Below, in pieces: positions 47,519-58,479 of a DNA stretch of 64,000 bases. Location of the stretch: contig NC_134464.1 of the NCBI RefSeq assembly GCF_047948215.1, forward strand, positions 33,169,020 through 33,233,019, in the 5' to 3' direction. Below the pieces are notes generated by a model. It was not told where the DNA came from. It saw only the letters and a program-made list of their open reading frames with translations, and did not search any database. Origin of the DNA: Lycorma delicatula (taxonomy: Eukaryota; Arthropoda; Insecta; Hemiptera; Fulgoridae). The translations under genes were made by a program, and so were the position numbers. Numbering within the stretch: the stretch's first letter is position 1; every line of letters begins with the position of its first letter.

Positions 47519-49429
47519 CTATCTACATTAACTAAAGGGGATGATTAACTCATTGATTCCCAACCGTAAACAGCCCCAGCCAGTTATTCAATAGTGTATT
47601 ATTGTTTTAGAACATTATTTCACCTTGAACTAATAATTCAAATAGGCTCTCTGTAGATAGATTCCTCAGCCCGTAACCAAATATACACAGATATATTTAC
47701 TGTCATAGAGCAAATAAAAGTTAAATCATTAATTATTATCAAATTGGGATAGTTTTAACTGATATCTGAAACAATAAAAATCTCAACCAGAAAACAATTG
47801 CATCATAAAAATTTTAATTTACGTCCAGATATACATTTAAGACTTTCATTATTATACATATGGACTTAGTACCCTTTAGAATAATACACTTAATCAATAA
47901 TCAATAATTACAAAAAAAAAGAATAGGATTTATTTAAATATGTATTGTAGATTCAATACGAATGAACTGATGTTTATGGAATATACAACAGAGAGACGTT
48001 ATACTTAACACTATACGTAACACTACGATTAAAAGAAACAAATAGTAATGAACTACAGATATCATTCTTAAAAAAAAAAACGATTTTTAAAAAATATAGA
48101 TAGATTTTAAAAAATCTAAAAGTATTTAAAAATCATGTCGAGTAGCAAACAAAATTGGTCGAAAAAAAGGATTCAAAAAGATTATAAAATAACATTAATA
48201 CCCTTTATAGATCAATTATCGGCGAAAAAATGAAGAAAATGAACACGAAAAGAAGAAGAAGAAGATTATAATTAAAAAAATTGATTAGAAAGAAAAAAAG
48301 GATAAGAATAAACTTTAAAATACAATAATAATAAATAAATATTTATTATTTATATGTAAGCAGGATAAAATACAAGTTGGAAAAGAAAGTTAGATAAAGA
48401 GGAAACTACAAACTAGAAAAAATGGAAAGAAGGATCGCAACCAGTTGAAAATGAGTAAAAAGATATACAGATATTGTGGAGGAGAAAGATAAAGAAAAAA
48501 AAATAATTTGCTTGATGAAGAGAGTAGATCACAGAACGGGAGAAAACGAAGGAAGAGGAAAAGGACTGTATAAAAATAAAGAAAAGATATGATGGGGAAT
48601 GATGAGGAAGAAGGGGAAAGAAAAAAATAGAAAGTAGCTGTGGAGAGGTAGGAAAATAAGAACACATAAACAAAAAGAATCAGTTAAAGGAATACATATA
48701 AAGGGAGAAGAAGTGATTAAAATTTCAATGAATTAATCCTCTTGAAATAAAAATTAGAATTTTTCCTGGTAAGTAATATTCAACTTATTCTGATGAGGTA
48801 AATTTTACTTAAGCGAGTTCATAGAAATCTATTGAATATATTTATGCTATCGGGTAATTTATTTTCGTTTTCTAAGAAATAAAGAAAATATTGAAATAAT
48901 TAATATGTACCAATATTAGCTTTACAGTAAATAATATTTAAAAATCACTTCCCATAAAATTAGTAAAAAGAAATGCTTGTAAAATTACATCCAATATAAT
49001 GAATGTAAACAGCGAGTTCGTACGAGTTACTCAAGCATAAAATATTAAGTGGTTCATGATGTATTCTGAAGAAGCGCCTTTTTATTTATTTTTCCGTTAA
49101 CTAGATGAGTAAACATGCAATTCTGATGTTTTTATGCATACGGTTATTATAGAATAAAATGAACCGAATAGTCTGTTCGTTGGATGAAATAACCAAAATT
49201 AAGTGAACCGTAAAAATGTAGGTCTATATTATCTTAGTAATATATACAATTCATTTACTTTTCATTTATCATATAAAATCTTATTATTATAAAATATGTC
49301 TTCTTAAAAATTTAATCAAATAAAAATTTTATAAAATAAAAAAGATGAGAATCATTTAAAAAAAAAGATGACAAGAAAGTTGTAATAATATGGAAAACTA
49401 ATTGTACATGAAAAAAAGACTTCTTTTTT
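47519..49429. other. AT-rich DNA with a long purine-rich strand at about 48190-48720
   Basis: The + strand is strongly A/G biased for ~500 bp, which creates open minus-strand frames (86-91 codons, Phe/Leu/Ser-rich) that are composition artefacts. No domain is seen. Confidence 0.5.
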
Positions 49430-50360
49430 ACGATGGGAGTAATTTATGATTAAGTTTTATTGTAAAATTATCATTATATTTTTAAATAAACCCAAAAACG
49501 TTTTAAAAATTCAAAAATCAATATCTTTTTATTTTTTTTTTCTCCCTATATCCATAATCACCTTTCAAGAAAACCAAAAATTATTCTACGTTTACTATGT
49601 TAAATGGAAGAAATAAAACAAAAATCCACTAAAATATGGACAAACAATAAATAATTACCTTAAGGTCTTTTGAATTTGGGGGTAAATTATAATGAAATTT
49701 TATTGTAATATTATTCTAAAAGTTTATTATTTAAACTTTCATTGTTATTAAAAGTTTAAAAACGCCAAAAATTTTTTTTAATTCATAAGTTCATATTTTT
49801 TATCTTTGATCAACTCTCCTCCTTAATATTGCCTCCAAAGTATTTTTTTTGTGGCTGCTTGCACTATTACTAAGCCTAGGAAGAGATTTAAAAAATCAGT
49901 TAAAAATATTTAACAAATAAAAAGATAGCTTTTTCTATTTTGGGGAATGGGGTAATTTTCAGGGATTTTTTTTTAAATGGTAAGATAATGAAGCATCCTT
50001 CATTATCTTATGAAGCTTAATATAAATTGGGGTTATGTTTCCAAATTTTTGAGTATTTAAAATCTCCAAACCCCTCAAACTCCCCACTATTTGAAGATAT
50101 TAAGAGTTTTACGAACAAAGTTTCTCATATACATAAATTTCACTGTATAAAATTTCATCAAAATCGGTAAGTCAGATCGAAAGTTATTACGCTTCAAACA
50201 CGCCAACGCACAGAAAAACATACACACGTACAAACATTATCTTCCACTCTTTTTTTTTGTGTATTTTGTGGTCCATCGATCATGAAACATCGATGAAAAC
50301 ATGAAAAACCCAAACCGCATTTTTTGACCGATTACCATACTTTCCTTATTTCAGCATAGC
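49430..50360 (+). repeat. Unclassified interspersed repeat with internal duplication
   Basis: A ~130-bp unit ('gta.attat.at.aa.ttttattgtaa', '...ttaaaaacgccaaaaa') occurs at about 49430-49560 and, diverged, 49675-49800. The 3' part ('aaaatcggtaagtcagatcg', 'gaccgattaccatactttcc') matches the 33-kb repeat. A perfect 13-bp hairpin TAAGATAATGAAG lies at 49981-50010. Confidence 0.5.
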
Positions 50361-50579
50361 TTTAGAGCTAGTGTTTGTCGGGTAACGCTAAGAACAGGGA
50401 AAAATAAATTTTTATCCATACGGACAGGAAACCAGTTAAAACTAATATTTTAAGATCGAAACCGACTATTTTGAAACCCACATATTTCAGATGACTCTAA
50501 TTTTTCGGTCATGTATTGACCAAATTGTTGTTTTGAAGAAATTATAATTCTGATATTTTTTTATAAATTGATCAGCCTT

Positions 50580-50762
50580 TTTATCATCATTATTTTCACA
50601 GGGATGAGTTTAATGAACACAGAAGGGTCAAGGGGGTAGAGCCCTCTGGTTAGAGGGAGGAATGGCTCGCTTTGCTTACCTTGACCTGCTAAATATACCC
50701 GACCACGATGGGAAACGCAAGTAACCATATAGCGCGGGCGAAGCTGAGACGGGGCGCTAGTG
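50580..50762 (+). mobile_element. Possible Helitron-like 3' end
   Basis: 'tatagcgcgggcgaagctga' followed by 'gacggggcgctag|t' at about 50729-50761 shows TAGCGC/GCGCTA pairing and a CTAG end next to T, the style of Helitron 3' termini. Upstream GC-rich sequence ('ggggtagagccctctggtta') has no coding. Low confidence. Confidence 0.35.
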
Positions 50763-51009
50763 TATATTTATATGTAATTTGATTACAAGTAAAAAGTTTC
50801 AGTTACGAGTAATTATATAAAAATGTTGTAAACGAATGAAACGTGAAACGAAAGATGACAGTTAAAAATAAAAATTAAAAACAACAGATTCATTTTGTAT
50901 TAATTAATTTGTGAGTGATAGAAAGCATGAAATAAAAATAAAAATTCTGTTTCTGTTGTTTAAATAACATTGTCGATTATGGTTTACCTTAATATACTCT
51001 TTTTTGGTT

Positions 51010-51181
51010 TAACCTCTGGAACCACCGTAAGGTATTAATTCACTGAATGAATGAATGATCTTCATCATTCTCTGAAGAATGATGAAGATATGAATGAATG
51101 TAAATGAAATGTAGTCTTGTACACTTCAGGTCGACCATTCCTGAGATGTGTGGTTAATTAAAACTCAACTAACAAAGAATG
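51010..51181 (-). mobile_element. tRNA-derived SINE, family 1, 3' part (truncated)
   Basis: The minus strand contains 'aaccacacatctcaggaatg', 'gtacaagactacatttcatt' and 'gtaccggtggttccagaggtt'-like tail sequence, matching the 3' two-thirds of family 1. An internal duplication around the CATCATTC block makes a perfect 14-bp hairpin (51058-51071/51076-51089, loop CTGA). The tRNA-like head is missing. Confidence 0.7.
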
Positions 51182-51184
51182 GGA

Positions 51185-51915
51185 AAAATTTGACACCGGA
51201 GGCTGGACCAGAAGGATAATTCATCAAGTCAGCATATGGATCGACAGGGGGAACGGAGAGGTGGGCTTCCATCTCACACAACTGTTAACTGGACACGGTG
51301 AGTTTGGGGTCTACCTCCATCGTTTTTGTAAGCAGATGACCCAAGCCTGACGATACTGTAACGAAATTGAATCGGTAAAGTACTCGACATACGAATGTCG
51401 AATAGATGGGACGAGATAAGGCACTTAATTTGAGTAACTCAATTGCATTCGGAAAACACGCTATAGTACATGCTAAAAGGAAAACATTAATGGGATAACG
51501 TAGCCTCTATGGTAACCAGAATAATACAAATCAAGGAGAGAGACATTAGGGAGTGGGAGGAAGACTGTTACTGGCGGTAGGGAAATACAAGGGCAGCCCT
51601 GCTCATGAGTGGGCGGTTCGCTAAGGTAGGCCGCTCTCGATGAATGACCGGGGACCCCTTGAGTTCGGGGAAAATTGATAAGATCGAAGACCGGGCTAAA
51701 CTGGTTTGAGGCATGGCACAAAGAAAAGACCGAGTGCCGGCCTGCGAGCGACCCTCGCAGGGCACGGCATCGCCGGATCTGTGGAGTCCCGGGAGGTTAG
51801 AGGCCAGAGAACCACTGAGGATGCGCAGTGCGAAACTCCTGGACCATTCTCAGTAGTCTTGGGAAAAAACAGCACGAAAGAACACCAGTATCCACGATCT
51901 AATATTCAAATCCGT
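51185..51915 (+). pseudogene. R1-like LINE ORF2 C-terminus with 3' module
   Basis: The + strand reads GWTRRIIHQVSIWIDRGNGE, VGFHLTQLLTGHGEFGVYLH, RFCKQMTQA, stop, RYCNEIESVKYSTYEC. This is the 'W..RLI..L..W..R.hGe..fhLTQ.LtGHG.F..YL.rf...C.yC....eH..yeC' block that ends ORF2 of R1-clade elements. The first Cys of the tail and its His are lost and a stop is in frame. A GC-rich 3' UTR follows (51560 onward) with 'ggtttgaggcatggcacaaa' and 'aagaccgagtgccggcc', the module seen alone at 36.5 and 53.4 kb and joined to ORF1 at 43.5 kb. No long A-tail is seen. Confidence 0.8.
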
Positions 51916-53230
51916 ATTTTGAATGAACCTTACAATTATCGCAAGTAATTGATAAAAAATTACATAACTACCCGTATTTAATAAAAAAAATCAAATAACT
52001 TTTGAGTGAGAGTAAATTAGTTTCCAGTTAAAACTCCATTAAAACTTAATTAACTCTCAGTCTACAAAGATCCATCTTTTGTTCCACAACTTTTTTTTAG
52101 AGAATGAAAATAAAATGAATATCATTATCAGAAAAAGCTACTGTGGTGTTTCTTTTATCTCAGGTACTTCAAAGGTATCATATCCATAAATCTATTAGTT
52201 TGAGTCCAGTTAAAGGGAATATTTTAAGATTAATTAATATAATACTGAAAAACATAACTAACAGATTGTACTTGTAACTTATACTTGTAGATGAATTTTA
52301 AGGTTTATAATGTAACAGTTGCAGTTCTCTTGTTATAAAATCAATTTAACATTTTCAAATCAATAAATTATATTTTTACTATTTTTCGTTTAAAAATATT
52401 TAATTCAATAAAGTCAATTTACATTTTAGCGTACTTTTGAAGTAATTTAAAACAAAAACAAAATTTGAATAAAAAAATTAGTTGACAAAGATCTATAAAG
52501 ATTATAAGATTTATAAAAATCTGAGAAATTCGTAAATTCATTTAAATTAATTTGGAGGATTAATACTACAGATTCTTTGGAGAAAAATTTGTATGATGAA
52601 AAAATAAAAGGAAAAAGGAATAAGAAATCATTAGCGGAGAGGGTGAAGTAGTATACTTTTAGATGAATGATGTAAGAAAGGAACTAAGGATGGGAGATTA
52701 TGTTTGAAGAAAAGAAAGCAGTGCGCAGTGATTGTTCAAAACCCAAAGAGAAGGGAACGGTGTATTAAATTAGAGGTCCTGAATCAATATTTTTATAAAT
52801 AATTTCCAATCCCTTTTCCCTTCTCTTATATTGGCTTCTTATATCCGTACCCCAATTCAAAATCACATACTCTTGGGAGTGTTCTATCTTGAGCTGAAGC
52901 TCTTTTATCATAATATTAAGATGTTTTATTTCGTCTTTATTATTATTATTATTATTCTCTCGCTGAAGATAATAAATGCTTTGGAAATACAACTGAAAAA
53001 AATTTAATAAAAATTAAAGGAATGTTCATCGATGATTTGCAGATATAAGTTTATAAAAAAAAAACTCTAAAAAAATATTTTAATAATGAAATTTAAAAAA
53101 AATGTCAGTTTCAATTTAAAATTTAAATTATTGTTCTTGAGTTTTATTAAGCAGTTGAAACTTAAAAAAAAAAACGTAATAATCAAGATAAAGACGAAAT
53201 TTTTAGTGTATTTTTTAATATATCAATATG
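51916..53230. other. AT-rich DNA with an unrecognised minus-strand frame
   Basis: Minus-strand frame 52992-52765 (75 codons) contains an Asn run from an (AAT)n repeat and a charged, coiled-coil-like stretch (IKHLNIMIKELQLKIEHSQE). It matches no family I know. The remainder is low complexity. Confidence 0.35.
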
Positions 53231-53625
53231 TTTTTCTTTTTTTTTTGTCTTCTCCCCCGTGCCTGATAATGCATTAAAGTATTACACAGCCCAGGGGAGT
53301 GTCCTTTGCTCTCTAACAGGCCTCCACGTCTCGGCCCGCCGGTCGGATCTCACTTTGCGCCTGCATTAAACCCCCATAGTAGGATCCAACAGGCCCAGCT
53401 GTGCCGTCCCTGGGTTCCCATTCCGGGAGCCAGGACTCGGTCTTTATGCCAATGCCTTTAACGGGGACACCCCGAGTGAGGCATTCCCGCTGGGCGTCTG
53501 TCTTTTTCGCTCGGGGGTGCGAGAGACCCCGTGCCTCATCGCTACCGCCTACTCGTGAAAGCACGTGCGAACGGTAGCTCCGCAGAGGACTGCCCCTCAT
53601 CCCTGAGCCACCCCCCCCCACGATT
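53231..53625 (-). mobile_element. R1-like LINE 3' module (5'-truncated copy)
   Basis: Minus-strand counterpart of 36.5-36.9 kb: 'gagcgaaaaagacagacgcc', 'gttaaaggcattggcataaa', 'gaccgagtcctggctcc', 'gaccggcgggccga' and 'cccctgggctgtg', ending in a poly(A) (poly-T at about 53231-53246 on +). The 102-codon minus frame (starting at 53621) follows GC content and has no domain. A C9 run lies at about 53612-53620. Confidence 0.65.
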
Positions 53626-53639
53626 AATAGATCAGTTCA

Positions 53640-54783
53640 GTGTAAGATAAGGTTATTCAAAAATGGTCAAATTCAAAAAATCTATTTATTACCATAGCTG
53701 TAAAAAAATACACAGTACGATTCAACTGCCAAATAAATTGACCAATATCCATTACTAAAAATTTCTAGACAATCAAATACGTTCAACGAAATGGCAATAT
53801 TGCAACATTATAATATTATTAGTGTATCTTTAGCAAAAAGTGTAAAGCTTTAAGATGATTATTAAAAATTTCTAATGGTCTTATTTTATTCCTACAATAA
53901 TTTACGGTAACCTAATCTTTTTTTTTTATCTTGTTTTAAACGTATTATTAAAAATTCTAAGGAAAGTTAAGGTTCCTTTTTTGATTACTTTTTAATCTAC
54001 TTTCATATTATGCTTGTGTATAAAGAACAAAACCTTCTAAAAATACCCTTTTTTCGATTTTGACAAATTTAGGAACACGTTTGAACTTCATTTCTTTCTT
54101 CTTTGTTGTTTTCTCTAATACCAGTAATTCTTCATTCCCTCCACAAGTTCTTTGATTTCTTCCATTATATCATTTTCAGCTATTTTCCTCGTCTTTAATC
54201 TTGAAAATTATTTAACGTCATCACTTTGGTTTTATCGGTGTTTCTATTTTTAATATTCTTTTCAGTTTTATTTTTAAACTTTTGAGTAGTATTTAACTTC
54301 TTTAATCTAGTATATTTCTGTTTTCCTATTACAAAAAAGAAAAAAAAAATTGTTTAATTAAATTGTTTTTACTCAATCTGGTGAAAAAATAGCAATCTCC
54401 GGTTTTGTATGTCTCCGTTATTTTAAAATACCACTTTTTTAAATCTTTTCACATTTTCCTCAGCAAATCTAGCATTTTTTTTTTTTTTACTTATTGTTTA
54501 TTACTAATCAGTCGTTCATCCATTAATAGTTATTTAAGTTCGTAATTATTACTTTTTATAATAAAAATATCGATCAACGCAGAAGTTCTACAAGGTTAAA
54601 TCACCATTCAAATCATTTATATGCTAGATTTTACTGAAATTTTCAATATGAGTTTACCAACGTTAGTTGACATATTTTCCTTCTGTTATTATTAGAAAAT
54701 GAATCGTTTAATAAACTTCAGATAATTGATAATATCAGAAATCTTCGTGGAACCTGGTTAAGAAAAATGAAAGTAAATCCAAC
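53640..54783. other. AT-rich intergenic DNA, nothing recognised
   Basis: T-rich low complexity; no domain or RNA gene was seen. Confidence 0.5.
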
Positions 54784-55416
54784 ATCCAAAAATATTATAA
54801 TGAAATTGTAAACCGTATTGTAAGAGTCTCGCAGATGTAATTTCTTCTGCTTAAAAAACAAAAATTTCTGGAATATTAATAAAACTGTTTTTGGCAAAAT
54901 GATACTGATAACAAAACAGGTAAGACACTAAATTTCTATTATCAAAATCTGTTATTAATTTAGAATTTTGTTTAAAAAAAAACATGTTAAATATATGTAA
55001 TATACAATAGATATAAAATAGCAGATAATAAAAAATATTTAAGCGTTCCATATAATAAGCAAAAAATAGAAACTTTGTTCCAGAACTCTTACCGGCCCGA
55101 TTTCGTTGTTTAATAAATGAAACTGTTTATTAACTATTAATATTTATTATTATCTACATTGTTTATTATCTATTATTGTGTACATCTATTGTCTAATACA
55201 TATATTTAAGATGTATTTTTTTTTTAAACAAAATTCTAAATTAATAACAAATTTTGATAATAGAAATGTTGTGTCTTACCTTTTTTGATACCAGTATCAT
55301 TTTGTTAAAAAAACAGTTTTATTTATATTACAGAATTTTTGTGTTTTGAGCGGAAGAAATGATTACTGCAAGATTCTTACCCTACTGTTTACAATTTCAT
55401 TGTAATTTTTTTGGAT
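54784..55416. repeat. Large foldback element, ~250-bp inverted arms
   Basis: Left arm 54784 to about 55036 and right arm about 55150 to 55416 are reverse complements over nearly their whole length: for example 'aatgaaattgtaaac', 'aataaaactgttttt', 'caaaatgatactg.taac', 'ttctattatcaaaat' and 'gttattaatttagaattttg'. The spacer holds 'cttaccggcccgatttcgtt'. Arms begin ATCCAAAAA. No coding sequence. Target duplication is not resolved. Confidence 0.85.
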
Positions 55417-55960
55417 AGCACTGCTTTTTGTTAGATTATTCTTTTATTTTTTTTATGAATTACTGATTGTTGTCTTATGGATTTATTATTAAAATTTATT
55501 ACCTTTCTAGAACAAACAAATCTTCATTTTTTGAATTTCTCGTTCAATTTTCCTGTTGATAGTCATATAATTCACTTCATATCATATTTTTCCTTTTTTA
55601 ATACAACTAGTATAATGACCTTCACGAATCAAAGATCTATGATACAATATTGCATTTATTACTTTGTAAGTGTAACCCTCGATTTCTATCGTATCCGTGG
55701 ACACACTTTTTATAATATTATTATTAAATAAACTTTGTTTATTTCTCTATTAATTACTTCAAATAGTTTTAATTGTAAATAAAAATTTTACCAATCGAAT
55801 TTATTTCTGTTTTATGTAACTGATATTTGTTGCCACATTCGCAATACTTTCTTACCGTTCGTGTTTTTGTGTTTTATTAACAGTTACAATCTCATGTAAC
55901 CTAATACTTTCATTTTTTTTAATGAACTGATGGGAATTAAAAATATTGTTTCATCTTCAA
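55417..55960. other. AT-rich gap between two foldback elements
   Basis: An 84-codon + strand frame (55477-55731) is Phe/Ile/Asn-rich and matches no family. Confidence 0.4.
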
Positions 55961-55968
55961 CACTTTCA

Positions 55969-56452
55969 GGTACTTACGTATTAACGCCACCGCAGCTACA
56001 GCTTTATTTAGAAACAAAGTAGTCAATCGGATTTCGGTGGAAAATGAACAGTCTCTTTATTAATTTTAATAAATGGTTATTTATATTTATTTATTTTATA
56101 AATATAATTTAACCAAACTTAACTTACGCTCGCTTCGCTTGCTAACCTTGACTAATTAACACCGTAATTTTTTGAGTATTTATTTAGTAAATTCAGTAAT
56201 TATTGGAATTATTTATTATTTAAATAATCAAAACACTGCTGTTAATTATTCAAGGTTAGCGAGCGTAGGTTAAGTTTGGCTAAATTATATTTATAAAATA
56301 AATAAATATAAATAACCATTTATTAAAATTAATAAAGAGACTGTTTTGAATCTATGTTAAACTCTATATAGGCCCATTTTCCACCGAAATCCTATTGACT
56401 ACTTAGTTTTTAAATAAAGCTGTAGCTGCGGTGGCGTTAATACGTAAGTACC
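55969..56452. mobile_element. 484-bp foldback MITE with perfect 8-bp target duplication
   Basis: Arms 55969-56160 and 56241-56452 start GGTACTTACGTATTAACGCC and end with its complement. CACTTTCA flanks both sides (55961-55968 and 56453-56460). Arms are over 90% identical apart from a ~32-bp insertion in the right arm near 56348 and a short 'cttcgctt' duplication in the left. GG-starting inverted repeats with 8-bp duplications fit Merlin-type transposons, and the 8-bp size also fits hAT or P. No transposase frame is present, so it would need one in trans. An 80-bp AT-rich spacer separates the arms. Confidence 0.9.
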
Positions 56453-56460
56453 CACTTTCA

Positions 56461-57150
56461 TTTACATAAGAGCATTTTCTATTAAAACAAGCTGTACTAT
56501 ATTTTCTATTAAATTTTATTATTTCAAGTACATTATCAATCAATTTTTTTTAAGCTACATAGTACTATCAAGTGCTGCTACCTAGCAGCGCGATTTATAA
56601 ACTTTGAAAAAAGTGATTTTATGAAAGTATCCTAAAAATCTAATTCAACTAAAATATAATATTTTCATGCTTATTTTTTTAATTTTTTGTCCCATTTTTA
56701 TTTCAATTTTAGGTTAGATCATGTTTAGAACTGAAAACATAGTTCGTTGATTTCACCGTGCCGTCCAGTTCTGCGGACTCCTACCGGCGAAGTTGTAACG
56801 AACTTCTTGAAAATCTGTTTACGTAACCGTTTTGTGATACATTCCGAGTTGTTGAATTGTATCAATCGATAGCGAACGAGTGTCGACAGAAACAGTGGTG
56901 TAAAGAAAAAAGAGAACAACGATGAAAATGAATACATAATAAGGTTATTTATTTTATCATAGTTCAAACTCATTCAATTCAGTTACTGTACTTTACTATC
57001 TAGTCTTGAATAACTAACATTAAACAGGGATTTTTAAATTCAAAATTAACCTTTAAAAATTAAAAAAAAAAGTAAATAATTTACAGAAATGTTTGATACA
57101 ACATTGAATACAGTATATCTTCAAGTTTCATTTACAAATATTCAATATTG
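56461..57150. other. AT-rich DNA, nothing recognised
   Basis: A minus-strand 82-codon frame (56973-56725) has no recognisable domain. No repeat copy elsewhere in the window was noticed. Confidence 0.45.
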
Positions 57151-57154
57151 TTAC

Positions 57155-58471
57155 CTTTTTTAACACGGCAGATGACCCATATGTAATCAATTTCCTACCA
57201 AATCATATGAAGCATGTCTTGATCTATGGTGGCAACTATTTGTGTTATCCGGTGTCACAGGTTGTCGACATTTCCTGAAAGAGGAGGAATAAATACTCTT
57301 TAACGTAATCCCAAACAGAGAAGTCCACTAGAGTTAAATCAAGCGATCGTGGTGGCCATGAGCCATGTAATTTTTCTACCATATCCAATCCAAGTCTGGT
57401 TTTTTGCTATTGAGATAAGTGACAACTGCACGATGATAATGTGGTAGCGATGATAATATTGCAATTGTGGCATTAGATAATGTTAAAGCATGTTCAGAAA
57501 TGATATGCCAGTTACAGACTCGAACCCACCGGGTTGGTCTAGTGGTGAACGCGTCTTCCCAAATCAGCTGATTTGGAAGCCGAGAGTTCCAGCGTTCAAG
57601 TCCTAGTAAAGCCAGTTATTTTTACATGGATTTGAATGCTAGATCGTGGATACCGGTGTTCTTTGGTGGTTGGGTTTCAATTAACCACACATCTCAGGAT
57701 TGGTCGAACTGAGAATGTACAAGACTACACTTCATTTACACGCATACATATCATCCTCATTCATCCTCTGAAGTATTATCTAAACGGTAGTTACCGGAGG
57801 CTAAACAGGAAAAAAAGAGTTACAGACTCGAGAAAAAATTTAAAAAAAAATCATATTTTTTTTTTATTTTTTAAATTAAAAAGCAATAAAAAACTTTTAA
57901 ACATGTACTCGACCTTAGACGAGGCCGTATATGTTCGATTGTATGACGTGGATTCCGTTCTGCTCATATTCGAACATTATGTCGATTCACTTTACAACTG
58001 GTGTGGAAGTTTGCTTCATCATTGAACACTATTTTAATAAGATCTTCAGTCTCAATTTTGTTTAACATATTTACTCAAACCTCAATTTCTTTAAAACTTT
58101 TTCCCAAAGGTTTTTCTTTATCACCTTCACTCAAAGCTTGTATCAGTTGTAATTAGTAGGGTTTAAATGATAGTACATTACGCCAATACCTTCCATATTG
58201 TAAGCCTAGGAATATTCAATTCTAATCTGGAACGTCCCGTTGATTTACCTGGACCACAAATGAATGTCTGTCCTGCTTCAGAAACTGAAGTTCTACCTTT
58301 ACCTGGTGTCCTATAAGATATACAACCTGTTTCAATAGATCGGTTGTACCATACGATAACAGATTGTCTTTGAGGTGGTATCTTGCGATATTTAGTGAAA
58401 AAATTTTTCCGAACGGTTGTAACCGATTTGGATTCACGAAACCATAAACAACACTGAGCACGGCTGTGCAC
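57155..58471 (-). pseudogene. Mariner-superfamily transposase relic with DUF4817-type N-terminus, split by a SINE
   Basis: The minus strand starts near 58471 with HSRAQCCLWFRESKSVTTVR, then RKIPPQRQSVIVWYNRSIET, SVSEAGQTF and LNIPRLTIWKVLA. This is the helix-turn-helix DUF4817 domain ('qcvlWyaEtkS..tvqr.f', 'p.r.si..Wy..f.eTGs', 'iP..TvwkVL'). NDEANFHTSCKVNRHNVRI (about 58020-57960) carries the first catalytic Asp in 'f.DEa.FH.sGkVNrhNvRiW'. LPHYHRAVVTYLN and WPPRSLDLTLVDFSVWDYVK (about 57370-57310) carry the third-Asp region. The ending ITYGSSAVL matches the family C-terminus. The second catalytic Asp block, stops and frame changes are damaged. A SINE (57524-57817) interrupts it. It cannot encode an active enzyme. 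Confidence 0.85.
57524..57817 (+). mobile_element. tRNA-derived SINE, family 1, full-length copy with perfect 14-bp target duplication
   Basis: AGTTACAGACTCGA flanks it at 57510-57523 and 57818-57831. The tRNA-like head has an A-box TGGTCTAGTGG (57535-57545) and a B-box GTTCAAGTCC (57594-57603), with the 14-bp palindrome AAATCAGCTGATTT between them. The tRNA-unrelated body ends in 'accggaggctaaacaggaaa'. Length is 294 bp, matching the 295-bp copy at 29.15 kb. The perfect duplication implies insertion later than decay of the surrounding mariner. Nearby open frames are not coding. Confidence 0.93.
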
Positions 58472-58479
58472 CGGAATAC

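Noticed and set aside
48390..48673. Overlapping Phe/Leu/Ser-rich minus-strand frames resembling membrane segments
   Set aside because: They are the complement of a purine-rich tract, so the hydrophobic look is a composition artefact.
53313..53621. 102-codon minus-strand frame starting MGGGGSGMRG
   Set aside because: It lies wholly in the GC-rich 3' module shared with 36.5 kb, where the corresponding frame is not conserved.
57636..58025. 129-codon + strand frame
   Set aside because: It crosses from the SINE into the antisense of the mariner relic, so it is a chimera of unrelated repeats.
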